A DNA stretch of 64,000 bases from Limnanthes douglasii subsp. nivea (Eukaryota; Streptophyta; Magnoliopsida; Brassicales; Limnanthaceae). The notes beneath the pieces are model-generated. The model worked only from the letters and a program-made list of their open reading frames with translations. It made no database searches and was not told where the DNA came from. The first letter of the stretch is position 1. Each line of letters starts with the position of its first letter. Positions 19,933 to 31,560 of this stretch are shown piece by piece. A program made the translations under genes and the position numbers. The DNA lies in contig JAUPFV010000002.1 of NCBI GenBank assembly GCA_036936605.1, forward strand, positions 219,139,046 to 219,203,045. Direction: 5' to 3'.

Positions 19933-20990
19933 CGTTCCCCATATTGTAGTGGTAAAAGGGGATGTGGTGGTTCTTGCATAAGCTTGCACAACAGTGAATT
20001 GTTCCATCGGTAATGGGATGTTTGACAATCTTGAAGCCATTTTGCCAGCAATCATAGTGTACCATGCGTTTGGACTCAGCTAGCTTGGCCATAGTTTTAT
20101 CAGGTGAAAGTACCTGAGTATCTCTGGATCCAAAGGAAACCGGGGTCCCCAATTCCGCACCTCGGTGTATACTACTAGCTCATGGAACTTGCAGTCCAAC
20201 GGAGTCTATGGGATCATTAAGATTCTCACCTTAACAGAATCGGGGAAGCCCCACTTTCTTCGGATACAACCCAACTCAGCAGTATGGGTGAACACACAAG
20301 CAATATTTAGAAGGGCTATCAAGTACTTCACGCTAACCTTCTGACTTTTTTGCCCCCACTTTCCCTTCCAGACACTCAAGAAGCGACTCAGTATTGGGCA
20401 GGCCCACCTTAAACTTTCCCTTTTGATCTGCTGTAGTGTCCTCGGTCTGTCTTGACGCCTCAAAAAGAGTATCTTCTATACTATCCTCCATGGTTTCTTC
20501 CATTACGATGGACTGCTGTTCGGATAGCTTAGTTTCTGCTAGGGGCTTTATCGTCTTAGAACTAGTAGGTTTCGAAGAGCTAGGGGTGTATTTTGCTTTG
20601 GATTGGCGAGTTATTCGGCGAGGGGTGGTCTTCTTAGTAGACTTTTCAGCATCTGAACCCATGGCTATGAAAGGCTTAGGTTTCCTAATATTGAAAACTG
20701 CTTTTTCCTTAAGGACGGGTTTTTGAGACTCTTGAACAGAAGACCTTGATTGAAGAGGAGAAAGAGTTGGGACAAAAGGTAATTTTCTAAAATTTTATGT
20801 CTTCGATGATGATGAACCTTGGTCTATGTTTGCTTTTAGTCGATCGATTTCTTCACCAGGAGAGGCAGGAAGATCAAAACCAATTCTTGCGTCTCTCACA
20901 ACTTTTCTTGCTTTCTTTTAGATCAGACAAGTATAACCAACCTCCTTTTACCAATGCATTTCTGGCTCTGAACATAAATTACCGAGGCAC
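19933..20990 (-). pseudogene. old aORF-type gene, 5' half (split by Tat insertion)
   Basis: N-terminal and conserved-core part of the gene continuing at 9,379. Near 20,660 the frame reads KPKPFIAMGSD, equivalent to KPKNTFIAMGDE of the aORF at 10.4 kb. Further in come EILRYFHLIKLWPS, a TAG at the position of a conserved Gln, LSPNAWYTMIAGKMASRLSN and IPLPMEQF, collinear with the aORF core (CPTQVTPNQW...MVSRLSKIPIS). A frameshift follows, then HHIPFYHYNMGNDY runs to the insertion point. Basic/Ser-rich stretches (KKTTPRRITRQSKAKY) fit the low-complexity N terminus. Pseudogene by stops, frameshifts and the insertion; upstream limit uncertain. Confidence 0.78.
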
Positions 20991-21490
20991 AGTTTGAAAA
21001 GATTACCAAACTTTCTCTCTCCAGAAGTATTTGTATTCTTAGAGACAATAGAATAGTAAAATCGATTCATATAACTATGAAAATTGGAAGTTTACCTAGG
21101 AGAAGACAAACCGATCAAAGTGATGATTAAGAGTTACAAAGTATGGGGGATACACCCTAAGTAACTTTTTAGCCCAGTAGGTACAAGAATCTAGTAGAAA
21201 ACCAGCTGAGAGGTTGAGCCAGAACCTGACACGAGTCCCACGTCGAAATGAATCTTGAAATTCTTAATGGTAAAATTAGTCCCACCAAATTCCGATCTGG
21301 TTGACTCTTGATATTCTTAAACAAAAAAAAATCGATCTCTTTGGTTCGGTTGCGGAGACAAATCGGAAGGTCACATTGGAAATACGTTGATTTTTATTCT
21401 TGTGGGTTAGCTCTTCTAAAGATTCTTTGAAAGACCACAAGGGGCTACTAATGAGGTCGGATAATTTTGACACCGCTACCAACCCCTATC
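20991..21490 (-). other. coding-like minus-strand stretch, unidentified
   Basis: Minus frames give plausible protein-like sequence (FRFVSATEPKRSIFFCLRI at 21,276-21,482 and, in another frame, WAKKLLRVYPPYFVTLN) with stops between. It adjoins the N-terminal side of the old aORF and could be its leader or an older gene fragment. No domain recognised. Confidence 0.3.
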
Positions 21491-21860
21491 TGAAGGGAAG
21501 TTCAGACTGAACCATTATCATAAGATATCGAACAGGGTAATGTCAGTGGAACGTGACTAAGCAAGGTTCTGGTCATTTCATATCTTGGGCTAATGGGTTC
21601 TTAAACTTAATACAAGCCCACAATCCGCCTCGAAAGGCCCATGGGTCATTAATTAAGTATAAATATCCCAACTACTTTCATTAATGAGGGTGATCAGAAT
21701 TTAATATAAGCACACACTTTATTTATCAATCTACATTTCATCCTAAAACTTAAATTCTCAAAACACTTTATCAAATTACCCTCAATAAAAAATAATCTAC
21801 ACTAGAGATAATAGAAGACGCGTTTGAAAATGGTCGCAATTAGTAGATTTATACTTATAA
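21491..21860 (+). promoter_or_regulatory. promoter- or LTR-like segment
   Basis: Contains gcccaca, aggcccatgggtc and, at 21,658-21,665, TATAAATA in the context taagTATAAATAtccc, very like the aORF promoter at 10,248 but with no gene downstream. It may be the U3/R part of a decayed LTR; no partner copy found. Confidence 0.35.
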
Positions 21861-22199
21861 AACTCATCCAATATGCGAATGATGCATATTCTTTAAAATC
21901 TCATAAACGTTTTAGATCTTGGTCGATTGTATTATAGTCGTTAAAATATGCACCATGTAAATATAACTATTTATTTTTTCAAGTTCATAGACTAAAGATT
22001 TTATATCGAATAATCGTCTATTTTATTTACCAAAGAAACCTAAAGCGACCACTTCGAATCCGTAATGTGCGTCAGGTTTAACGTCAATCACATTAGTAAT
22101 ATACAGATGCATAAACGGTGGTATATTCGAAATAAACTTCATCTTTGGGTCTATGTTATCAATATTTGCTTCTATCTTAATTATTATTTTAATAATATT

Positions 22200-22570
22200 A
22201 TTTGGTATCTTAGACGTTGTGTATCCGAGACGTTACTTTACCTTTACGATGACTCGTGGTCGTTTCGTTGTTCGTAGTTTTACAACGGAGTTCATATGAT
22301 TTTTTTACAAATATTTTTAATGGTTCTAGTAAATGTATCGGTCGATGTTTTAAAGCTACCAATGAATGTACCAATGTTAATAGTGTGCGCACTGCTAATC
22401 TTTAGAGTGTCTGTATTATATGTGTGGGTTCATACCACTCTCGTTTAGTGCAAACTCATATTTTTGGAGAATTATCAACATACATTGTTTATCCTCTACC
22501 ACGATTATGACCACGACCAGAAATACAATCTCGTGTTCTTACTTTCTTTTGAGGCTCGCACGAAGACTAG
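22200..22570 (-). pseudogene. possible Copia-type Gag remnant
   Basis: On the minus strand one frame around 22,495-22,525 reads SGRGHNRGRG, reminiscent of the arginine/glycine-rich tail of plant Copia Gag proteins, and 22,210-22,392 is a short open frame. No zinc knuckle or protease is preserved. Weak call. Confidence 0.22.
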
Positions 22571-23029
22571 TCGATGGATCAATATCCATGTATTGTTTAA
22601 GCCAATAACATTTTCACTAGTAAAATACTTATCTAGTTTTACATTTAAAAATACATAGTCCATGAGAACTTCTTATTCATAGGTAAGTTAGAATGATGCT
22701 CGTTTATAATAGAGGAAAGAACAAATCAAGATTATTTTTAGATTACCGCTAGTTCATAAGTACCTAGTACCTTATGTGTTGTTCGACTTAAACAACCGTA
22801 TATGGATTATTTAACTTCGATTGTATGAGAATTGTTAAAATTATCTAATATTTCCGTCATAGTATGCGCGAAAACCTTCCTGCGTAAATAGAAAAATTAT
22901 TCGGTTGAAATATTGAAACGTGATATATGCTTCTTTCTAAAAATTTATTCATATTAGAATCTTGAATCGCAAGCAACACATCAACTGTTTTTCAAAAATA
23001 GTTTGAAAATCAATCGGTTTGAATTATGC
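22571..23029. other. AT-rich stretch, no gene seen
   Basis: No motif or repeat with recognisable ends. Confidence 0.4.
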
Positions 23030-23381
23030 AATCCTAAATAATATTTTGAATTATATAATGGTCTAAAATTACTTTTATAACTAACCCATTATATTAAAAA
23101 TGGTCTTAAATAAATTATATCATGGTATAAAATATTATTTGTAAATCGATATATTATTTTAGATAATATTTTTCGTTTGATTAATTTTAATGTTCAAAAG
23201 CTTTGTTATCTTAAATAATACTTTCCCACTATATAAGGCCTAAAATAATATTTATAAACTAACACGTTATATTTATAAATAATTTTCAATTATATAATGA
23301 TTTTAAATAATTTTCATAAACTAATATGCTATAGTAAATATTATTTTTAACTATATAATTGTTTTAAATCATTTTTTACAA
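23030..23381. repeat. degenerate tandem repeat, period about 60-65 bp
   Basis: Phrases of the type aattatataatgg-ttttaaa(t)aa-ttttataaactaa recur at about 23,050, 23,110, 23,235, 23,290 and 23,350 with heavy divergence. Extremely AT-rich. It ends where the LTR-like segment at 23,382 starts. Confidence 0.5.
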
Positions 23382-23696
23382 ATTGATGATGCAATTTTTG
23401 GTTAGCAGAAATCGGAATGTTGAAAATAATATATTTTACAAATAAAAAATATCAATAATACTTTAAGGAAAAAAATGTCGGCTTTAATATTCTTTTAGAT
23501 AATGAGTGAGGATACTTAATTATTATATGTCATTAGTTTTTCATCGTTTGATCTTAAGTTTTATATAACGTATTTTTACACGATTTGAGAGATCTTTATT
23601 TTCTCTCTTGGATTCTTAAATCCTAAGATTCAGGCCAACGAGTCTTTGATCTTATCGTTATGGTATATTCAATTTAGAAATAATTTATTCTTATCA
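23382..23696 (-). repeat. decayed LTR (3' LTR of element A')
   Basis: Begins TGATGAT and shares the opening order of landmarks with 27,562 onward (gagcagaaatc / tagcagaaatc, ataatat, caaataa, taatattttgag / taatactttaag, tgtcggcttta / tatcgacttta, gttattaattcctcat / gtcattagtttttcat). Ends ttatca at 23,696, followed on the minus strand by an aaaggg purine run that could be a polypurine tract. Divergence is high. Confidence 0.45.
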
Positions 23697-24001
23697 GTAG
23701 CCCTTTAATTTTTACGAACGTGTTGATTAAATAACTACACACTTTTTGTGATGTTTGAAATGCTTTGAAATTTTTATCATATGCATTGATGGAGAGAATT
23801 TGAGCGTCTTGAAAGTGGTACTTTTTATTAAGCTTATTTAATATTGTCATGAGTTCCTTATTTTTATATCTTGAATGTCTTGAATTCCTCCAAAATTAAC
23901 AGGTAATCTCTAAAGTTCATTCAGAGACGAGATTTTGGTTGAGATAATAAGTTTGGAAGACACTTGTGAGGATTTGAACAGTAAATATTTCTTAGACTAC
24001 T

Positions 24002-24341
24002 GGATTTAGTGACAGATAGTTCTTGAACTTTCAAGAGTTCGCTGGTAGTCCTTGAATTATCCATTTTGGTGACATATAGTCCTTATACTTTCAAAAGTCC
24101 GCTGGTAGTCCATGGACTATCCAATTTGGATAAAGTTAGTCCTATGTGCATGTTTATTAAGAGGACTAAGTTTATCAAAAAAGAAAGTCAGAGGACTAAA
24201 TTTATCAATGAATAGTTAAAGAACTATCTGCCACAAAAATTGATATTCAACACACACAAATGGACTAACTTTATCCAAATTGGATAGTGTAGAGATTAGG
24301 AACGGAATTTTGAAAGTCTATGAACTATCAATCACTAAATG
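24002..24341. mobile_element. fold-back MITE, about 340 bp
   Basis: The left arm starts ggatttagtgacagatagtt and reaches ctatccaatttggataaa; the reverse complement of the right end reads gcatttagtgattgatagtt and reaches the same ctatccaatttggataaa word. Arms are about 120 bp and diverged. Internal gactaa(a/g)tttatc phrases are repeated. No clear target duplication. Confidence 0.6.
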
Positions 24342-26280
24342 CGATAGTCGATGGACAAATTAATATTCAAAGCGAGACTTGTGATATGACAAAGCCCTTC
24401 CCCAAAGTCTTTACAAAAACTCTCAAAAAAAATTCAAACTCGAGTAGTCCATATATCTTTTTAAATTTTGGAAGAACTTTAGAAGCTCCTACATTGTTAG
24501 GAATCAAAAGCTTGTTTTTCGGTAATAATGTTGTCAAACTCGTAGAAAATCCATGTTCAGGCATGAACGATGAGCAAGAGACAAATCTCGAGTGTGGTAT
24601 ATATTGCTATGTATGTTGATGCGACCGAAGGTTAAACTCGTCCTCCAGTTTGAACAACACTTTCTATGACTTCTTCGCTGTAGCCGAATATTTGTTCCAA
24701 TCTAGGTTCCGAAACATGAAAATCTTCATCCGTACTATATAGTTTTAGATGATTATTTAAATAAAGGAAAATATTTAAATTAGAGTAATAATTTAGGTAT
24801 TAATGAAATTGGGTTTTAATCAGTAATTAATGGTGTTGTTCATTTGCATGTGACATTAATTTTGAAATTGATTTTGCCATTCTCGTTTGTAGTGCTTACT
24901 ATCCTCAAGGTAATAACTTTGATTTTTTATTATTTCTTCTTTCTCTGTGATTTTGAAATCAATATTTCCAAATCGAAACCCTCAAAACTAGAAACTCCAT
25001 TGTCGTGGTTGCTTCAGATAGTCTAAAGTGTTTGCTAATTCTTCACCCTTCAGTTTATTTTATTCTCTCTGAACATGATACTGTAAAAACTTCCTTCACC
25101 GTCTTCCAAACTGCTCATGCATCATGAAGGAGATGCGTCTGATAGATGAATATGTGTTAGTCGGTCTCCGATCAGAGCATAGTCCCACCATGTTCCCAGT
25201 GAGGTTGACTTGGCGTCTTTGATCTAATGATCTTATTAGAAAGGATGTTGTGGAATATTAAGGAAATGTGTGTTAATGTTGTGACCTTGAAAGTTGTTAA
25301 AAACGCCGACCCAAATCTTGAAACCTTCTTGCTTGTCGCGTCCCAAGTTGGAGTAGAGTCTAATCCACATGCTATTTAATCTCCTATATCATTGGTTGTT
25401 GAAAATTAACATATCGATTGAAGGGAGCTTTGTGTCAAATATGTTAAGACTTACTGAGAGCATTGTGAAGATCGTGTAGTATACGAAGGGGAGTATGAGT
25501 ATTTCTCGTTGAAGGAGATAGTGAAGAAGTGGTGAGAGTGGGTCATTCCGCCCAATATTCATGTTCTTTTTATTGGTCAATATGAGACACCAATGACTAC
25601 CTTTGATGATGAGACCTTCTTTTTTCCAACAGCATTGATCAAAGGCTTTGGCTTCCTTTTTATACGAATATGATGTGGTTCTTTGACATAACTCGGACTA
25701 TGTCTGAATCAGTTGGTGCCAAACGTTTAGTGACTAATCTATGTATGCATGATCTTGTCTCGTCATGTTTACAATTGGTTTAAAGTGACCCATTTTATTA
25801 CGATGAATACGATTACTGGATGGTATGATTCCCATATCTATATATCATTATGACTGATGGAGCCAAAATCGAGATTGATCTTCCATATTGAAACAAGATA
25901 TGGGAATATTACTTTGTGTACATATAAGGTAATGGAAGACCGGTGTGAAGGGAGATACAATAAAATCCTCGTGCTTGGAGATAGCATGGTAAGCATTTTT
26001 ATGTTTTATTACATAGGTCATCGGCTTATATAAAGTTGGGTAATTGTTTGTTTTGATAGTTTAAGGGCTTCATACTGTTACGCAAACTCCTGAAGCTAGG
26101 GAGCATTATGTAAGGATGAAGAGAGAAACTATCATATTCCGATATTCGTACACAAATATATTTGTGTCGGAGCACTTTGGGTTCACTGGATTCTGTGCGA
26201 TAATCTGCTTGAGAGTAAAGCACCAGAGCATAAAACATCTCTGAAGAAGTCTTTAAAAGTAGGGGTAGCTACTAGGTCCA
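24342..26280. pseudogene. interior of element A', decayed, no domain recognised
   Basis: A 99-codon plus frame (24,320-24,619) starts at the MITE edge, and coding-like plus-strand pieces lie at about 25,500-25,780 (WVIPPNIHVLFIGQY, TPMTTFDDETFFFP, FDITRTMSESVGAKRLVTNL, in shifting frames). By position they could be an aORF of A', since B and C also have plus-strand aORFs there, but I see no match to the conserved aORF core. They could equally be a captured gene fragment. Confidence 0.3.
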
Positions 26281-26389
26281 GGCTGGTGAAAGGTGATACC
26301 ACAGTAACTGTTGCGACTTCCAAACATTCTCAACTGTGGAAATATGAGGGTGCCCTACCGGTGTTGCATGAAAAAGTAAAGGGTAATAT

Positions 26390-26850
26390 TATAGTGCCAC
26401 AAGGTGGCGGTGGTGTTGAATATAATGTTGATTGTAATTTAGAATGGGTTCATTGTTGGGTTCTCTACTGTTCGGTTGAGCTTGGTACTGTTGGCATTGG
26501 ATAATGTTCGACTTAACTTTGTTATCCAATTATGGTTTAGACTCTAGGCTGTTGCTGAAGATTCAGGTATGGCCCAAACTGCTACTGGAGGATGCCGAAT
26601 TGTAATTTAATGTTTAGTTGTCTCTGGATCACAATTAGATGTTCGGTTGTGCTCCGTACCATAGTTGGACTTCAGTTTGACTCTGTATTGCTGCTAGAAA
26701 ATGCCAAATTTAAGATGGATGTTTGGTTGGGTTCAAGACTGAATTAGGAGGTTCAGCTAGACTCAAAGCTACTGTTGGATGATTTTGAATTATAGATGGA
26801 TGTACGGCTAGGTTCTGGATTGCAGTTGGATTTTTGGGTGATGTCCTCAG
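26390..26850 (+). repeat. degenerate tandem repeat, gttcggttg...ggat phrases
   Basis: Recurring words gttcggttg, ctgttgg, gatgttcggttgtg, gatgtttggttggg and gatgtacggctagg at roughly 50-110 bp spacing. Diverged; no exact register. Confidence 0.4.
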
Positions 26851-26899
26851 AGAAATGTAATTAAGGGTGGGCAGAGGTTCTGTTTGTAGTACTTGTTCC

Positions 26900-27540
26900 T
26901 TACTTTTGCCTGAAGGCTCCTGATACTGGGGCCCTTGTTTTTTTGTCGCCCCTTAAGGTCTTTGATGCTAGGGTTATTCTTCTATGTTTTCTTTTTCTCT
27001 TGTTGTGACACTTTTTTGTTTTGGTAGAGGATGGTCTATCAGTTTTGTCCTTGTCAGTTTCACTTTCGACTACTATAGTGGTTGTAGCTGATTTCTTTAG
27101 TTGAGAATGAGCTCTCAGTAAGGGCAAGAAAATCAAAAAACTATTATCATGCTCTGTGTATAGGTCTTGCGTTACCTGTTAGAAATTAGTGGTCGGAGTC
27201 ATTGGGGTTGGATGTGAAACATGCAGAATCGTCGAAGCCAGTGGATGAATAGTCGCAACAGCCAAAACGAGAGGCTCAACATAGGGGGTTTGTAGGGTCT
27301 AAAAGCTCACCGAACGAGATCGTTGGATCTAGAATCGAGGTTGAAGAAGTTGCTGAAGCAAGTAGCTGAACCAAAGGGGTCGTCTGGGCTGGAGGCATGA
27401 TGTCAAAGGTCCCAATCATTATATTATTGTTGATGGGAAGGTCCAGATATGCACGTGAATTTTCCATCCATTGTTTTTTATGTCCCTTCGTTTTTAAGTT
27501 CATGAAAAAAAGAAAAAACAAGAACTTTATGGGAGTTATC
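26900..27540 (-). pseudogene. Gag-leader-like open frames of element A'
   Basis: Two minus open frames (27,276-27,560 and 26,900-27,136) lie just downstream, in the sense direction, of the primer site at 27,561. The first reads MNLKTKGHKKQW and SSTSILDPTISFG, the second is basic (KKCHNKRKRKHRR). Position suggests the 5' end of a gag, but no capsid motif is present. Low confidence. Confidence 0.3.
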
Positions 27541-27546
27541 ATTCTC

Positions 27547-27561
27547 ACTTGCAGCGCCAAA
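27547..27561 (-). other. primer binding site beside LTR1
   Basis: On the minus strand, after the LTR end TATCATCA and two bases, TGGCGCTGCAAGTGAG follows. TGGCGC is a common Ty3/gypsy primer site start. Confidence 0.55.
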
Positions 27562-28322
27562 TGATGATACTAATTTTGATGAGCAGAAATCCGAAGAAGA
27601 CCGAATATAATATGTTTCGCAAATAAGTAAATAGAGTTAGTAATATTTTGAGAATGAGTGATATCAAATAAGTAAATAGAGTTAGTAATATTTTGAGAAG
27701 GAGTGATATCGACTTTATTCATAGATTAAATTTCCTATTTATAGGAAAATATATTCTCTTAATTATTTGATGAGTAAAATTAATTGCATGTTATTAATTC
27801 CTCATTGCATAATCTTGTATTTTACAAAATGTGTTTTTATAGTTTTTACAATAAATATTTTACCAATTACAAGACTACGTATCATCATGATATAATTGTC
27901 TAACAATCATACCCAGTAACCATTTATATGATGACACATGTAATTTGGTTATAACTGTTCGATCACTTTTGTCCGACCTTTTGTATGCTCGTTTCGTATC
28001 CATTTATGAATCATCTTTCTTATGATCGATATTTCTTCTTTATCTTACTTAATTTACCTCGTATGACTCTCGTCTTATATTTCTTTATGAACCTCGTCTA
28101 ACTTTAACTAGCTCGTCTTACGCCTATTCATGACTCATATAGATTATGATCTCTATTTCTCACTTATTATATCTTATTCTTCGTCTTACTTGGTTTATCT
28201 TAAATAAACATCGTCCCATATGTTATGTTATGTCTTCTTTTCTTATTACTTGCATCTTACTTACTATTTCGTTAGTCTTTAATAAATAATTAACTCGTAA
28301 TGATAAATATTTTTATTTTTTC
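27562..28322 (-). repeat. LTR1, shared LTR of elements A' and B
   Basis: Starts TGATGATAC beside a primer site on its left, and on its right is followed by a purine-type tract (minus agaagaagaaa) and the aORF of element B. Its distal half matches 46,603-46,972 (atatgtt..t..tatgtcttc, cttactatttcgtta.tc.tttaataaat) and its proximal half matches 35,220-35,480. Having a primer site on one side and a 3' interior on the other means it serves two elements. Confidence 0.55.
27621..27710. repeat. 45-bp tandem duplication inside LTR1
   Basis: 27,621-27,665 and 27,666-27,710 are identical except for one base (agaatgag / agaaggag). Much younger than the LTR. Confidence 0.95.
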
Positions 28323-28839
28323 ATAATTTCTTCTTCTAGTCCTCTAAGTAATTTTTAGTTTTTTCATAATTTCTTGAAGGACTACTAAAAATAATTTAGA
28401 CGAGGTAAAATTATTTCATTAAATTTTATATCTTCTTCTTTTGTTAGTAAAAAAAGTTATCATAATTTTTTACATGTCTATAATTAATCTTACATTAGTC
28501 ATCAAATTTGTTGACATAATTTACAAACTATTTTGTTTTTTTTTTAAATATAGTGACACATTCTCTTACCATCACGTTATCTTCACCGTAGATGTTATGT
28601 TAATCGAACGACTCAGATCTATACTTTCATAAAAATGGCTTAGTTTCTTTATATTTTTCTACTTTCTCTTATCCAACTTTTATCCCTTTAAAAAAATTAT
28701 TTCTTTCTCTTATTGACTCCATCAAAACTTTAAAAAACCTCAATTTTCCTTTTACGGATTCAACTAATTGCACCATGTATTATCTGCGTAAACATATTTT
28801 GATTGTTTATTGAATGTAGGTAGGTAATAAATTTTTATA

Positions 28840-31347
28840 ACTTTGGCGGGGGGGGGGGGGGGGGACATTTTCCAAATTCTGAAAGAAAATTTTGCTTCAT
28901 ACTCATACCATTCAGATTTTGATATTAATTATACTTCCTTTTCTTATGAACCTTATATCAAGCCCAAGTATATTTCTCTTAGTCTTGGTTGGAAAAAATA
29001 TGAATCTCTTTGCACAAACCATTACTCATTCAACATTCCATTGATAACTCTTCCTTTTATCCGTGAATTTTCAAATAAAATCGTATATGTCCCACTCAAT
29101 TATTTGCTAACTTGCGGCATTCGTGGCTCAGTATACTGGTAAGTTCGAAGCTTTTCAACATACATATTCATCTTCTAAATGTCGTCTCATATATTGAAAT
29201 TCAAAAACTTGAGGATACTCATTTCTACTACTTATATATTAAGGATTCAAATTGTTTTGTTAATCTAACTACATTTTGAAAAATAAGTTTTACTAACGTA
29301 ATCGGTAAATGAGAGTCTCACTCCTTTATCGAATTTGGTGAAAATGAAAGTAGATAGATGTGAACATGTAAGATACGTTCTATTTATCTTTACTTCGTCT
29401 TTCTTTTTTATTATTATTTTACTAAATTTCTTCATGTTTTTTTATAGTTTCACATATTCTGTGAAATTTCTTCAATACTTCAAAATATATAGTGGTGGAA
29501 AAAAACCTATGGCACAATTATCCGCTTCTTATTTTCCAATTTGGAACCTTGAATACCGATCTCCTTTTACAGCTATAAATTTTATTATCTGGTGTTTACC
29601 TTATGAAGAGCTTAATCTAGATTCTGAAGGTAACGTTACTCTTTCTGCAACTGGAGACAAAACTACCTCTGAAAACATCAAATCTCTAATCCTTCAATGA
29701 ATCCAAGATAAGAAATTTTTTGGAATCGAGATAACTATTCCCAAAAAGAAAACAACAAAGGATACTGACGATGCCAAAAAATCCACTTCCAAAAAAATAT
29801 ACGTAAAAAGAAAAATCATTTTCATGATACAACTTCTTCTCTCCAGAATGACAATCTCGAAAATTCCCAAGATGGTTGTCTTATACCATAAGAGCCTCTT
29901 AAGAAAAAACTACAAATTATAACAACCAAAATTTCTAACGATGTATCTACCACTGCGAAGGCTCTTGACGAGGTCACTGCCACTACTAGAGTTCTTAACG
30001 AAGTCCCTTCTAACAAGGTTATTGTTACTGTTAAAGCTACTAATGAGGTTCCTTCCACATCTTCTGACCAAACCAACAGAAAAAGTTGATAATTCTTGTT
30101 AAAATTACTACAATGACTCCTTACAAAATTGTAGCTACTACATATCCTTCTATCAAAGACAAAAAAATGTTATGTCTATTAATTGTTCTTTCTTTTGTAG
30201 AGACAACACCTTCTCTATCTGGTAGGGGATGACTTGTTCATATACCCATTCCAGCTCCATCATTATTAATATCCCGCCAACTTCAATATTATCTTAACAT
30301 GGCCCACTTCAATCATATGAATATGGATGATATTCTTCAAAGAAAATTTGGACTCGATATAAAGGTTTGTTTTTACCCTTATATTTTCTTAATTAATCTT
30401 TTGAAACACTTTTGTTCATTTATTTTTATTGTTATTTGTCAGATTTTTCATAAATCATTGGTACTGGCTTACTTGGAAATAACTATGTTAGATATCAATG
30501 CAATGGTCACTTTAAACGTGAGCCTATTGTGTTTGACTCTATGAAAATTAAAGACGGTCTAATAGCTCTTAAACAAAACAAAATCATCTTTTAAACAATC
30601 GCATGAGAAGCTGAAGCATAACAAGCTTGAAGTTGACCGTTGTATTATTAATTTACATTTGAGAAAGATATTATGACAACCCCAAAGGCCCAACTGACTA
30701 CTCAAAACACAACTTTAATTACCTAATGTACCTCTTTAACTACTCAAAATATTGAACTCATTTTTAAATACTACTGTGTTGAATCAAAACAATGTTCTGA
30801 CTACCAAAAACAACACTCTTACCACCCAAAACCCCACCTTGACTATCTAAAATACAAATTTAGTTTTTAGGTTAAAATACTTCAACAAAAACTTGGTAAT
30901 TTTGAAACAAAAAGATCGAGGAAATAAAAAAGGCTAAATAAGATGCTAAAGGTAAAGCTATTAAATTTGTTAAAGAAAAATAAGAACTGATTATGGATGT
31001 TTCTTAACAATTGGTCAAAAAAACTCGAAAATACGTCATCTTAAAACTTTGACATTTACTTGGTAAACTTAAATTTTTGATACATATAGAAGAACGCCCT
31101 TACTCAGCGGACGATAAAAAACAGAATGAACAATCTTAAGACGATGTGAATATATAAGCTCATATTGCTAAAACTTATCTACTGATGATGGCGCTATCAA
31201 AGAATCTCCTCGTGTAATTATTATTGAGAAATGAAAAGTTGACGAGGCAACCATCTACGATGCTCATTCACCTACTAATAACAAAAAGCCAACTGAAGGA
31301 AAAGTTTACGAGGTTGCAACCAGAAAAACTCTTCCATCTGAATAAAT
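28840..31347 (+). pseudogene. aORF of element B (decayed)
   Basis: Plus-strand pieces opposite to pol. 28,843-29,142 ends at a GTAAGT donor (29,141). 29,480-29,700 reads QLSASYFPIWNLEYRSPFTAINF, positioned like the second exon of the 10.4-kb aORF. A basic Lys-rich stretch follows (IPKKKTTKDTDDAKKSTSKK), then a possible 78-bp intron (30,365-30,442, donor GTTTGT, acceptor TTTGTCAG) preceding YLEITMLDINAMV, which matches YLQITRVDIDAMV in element C. Then a repetitive LTTQNTTL-type coiled region (30,690-30,900) and a tail ending near 31,347. Many stops. Start uncertain: a 17-G run (28,848-28,864) sits at the beginning. Confidence 0.5.
28848..28864 (+). repeat. 17-base G homopolymer
   Basis: Uninterrupted G17 after ggc in otherwise very AT-rich DNA. 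Homopolymer length may be affected by sequencing. Confidence 0.9.
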
Positions 31348-31521
31348 TAGTTTTTTGTAACTTTTCTTCTTAAAATATTTTGATGTAACTTTAAAGACTC
31401 ATTTGTATTTCACATTTTGAACTTCAATCTAAACCATGAATAGATTTTTATTCTTCTCTTTTCTAAATATATTTTTTGATTTATGATGAAAATTTGTACT
31501 TTCCTTCTCGTTGTGGGGTCG

Positions 31522-31522
<1 letters not shown>

Positions 31523-31555
<33 letters not shown>
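31523..31555. repeat. (TA)n microsatellite
   Basis: About 16 AT units between gtcgt and gtatgcc. Confidence 0.95.

Positions 31556-31559
<4 letters not shown>

Positions 31560-31560
<1 letters not shown>

Noticed and set aside
24320..24619. 99-codon frame as a host gene
   Set aside because: Begins in the MITE arm, no domain, no splice or promoter context; kept only as part of the A' interior.
28100..28320. Separate solo LTR at the right end of LTR1
   Set aside because: Similarity to the distal half of 46,603-46,972 is explained by LTR1 being one LTR of the same family.
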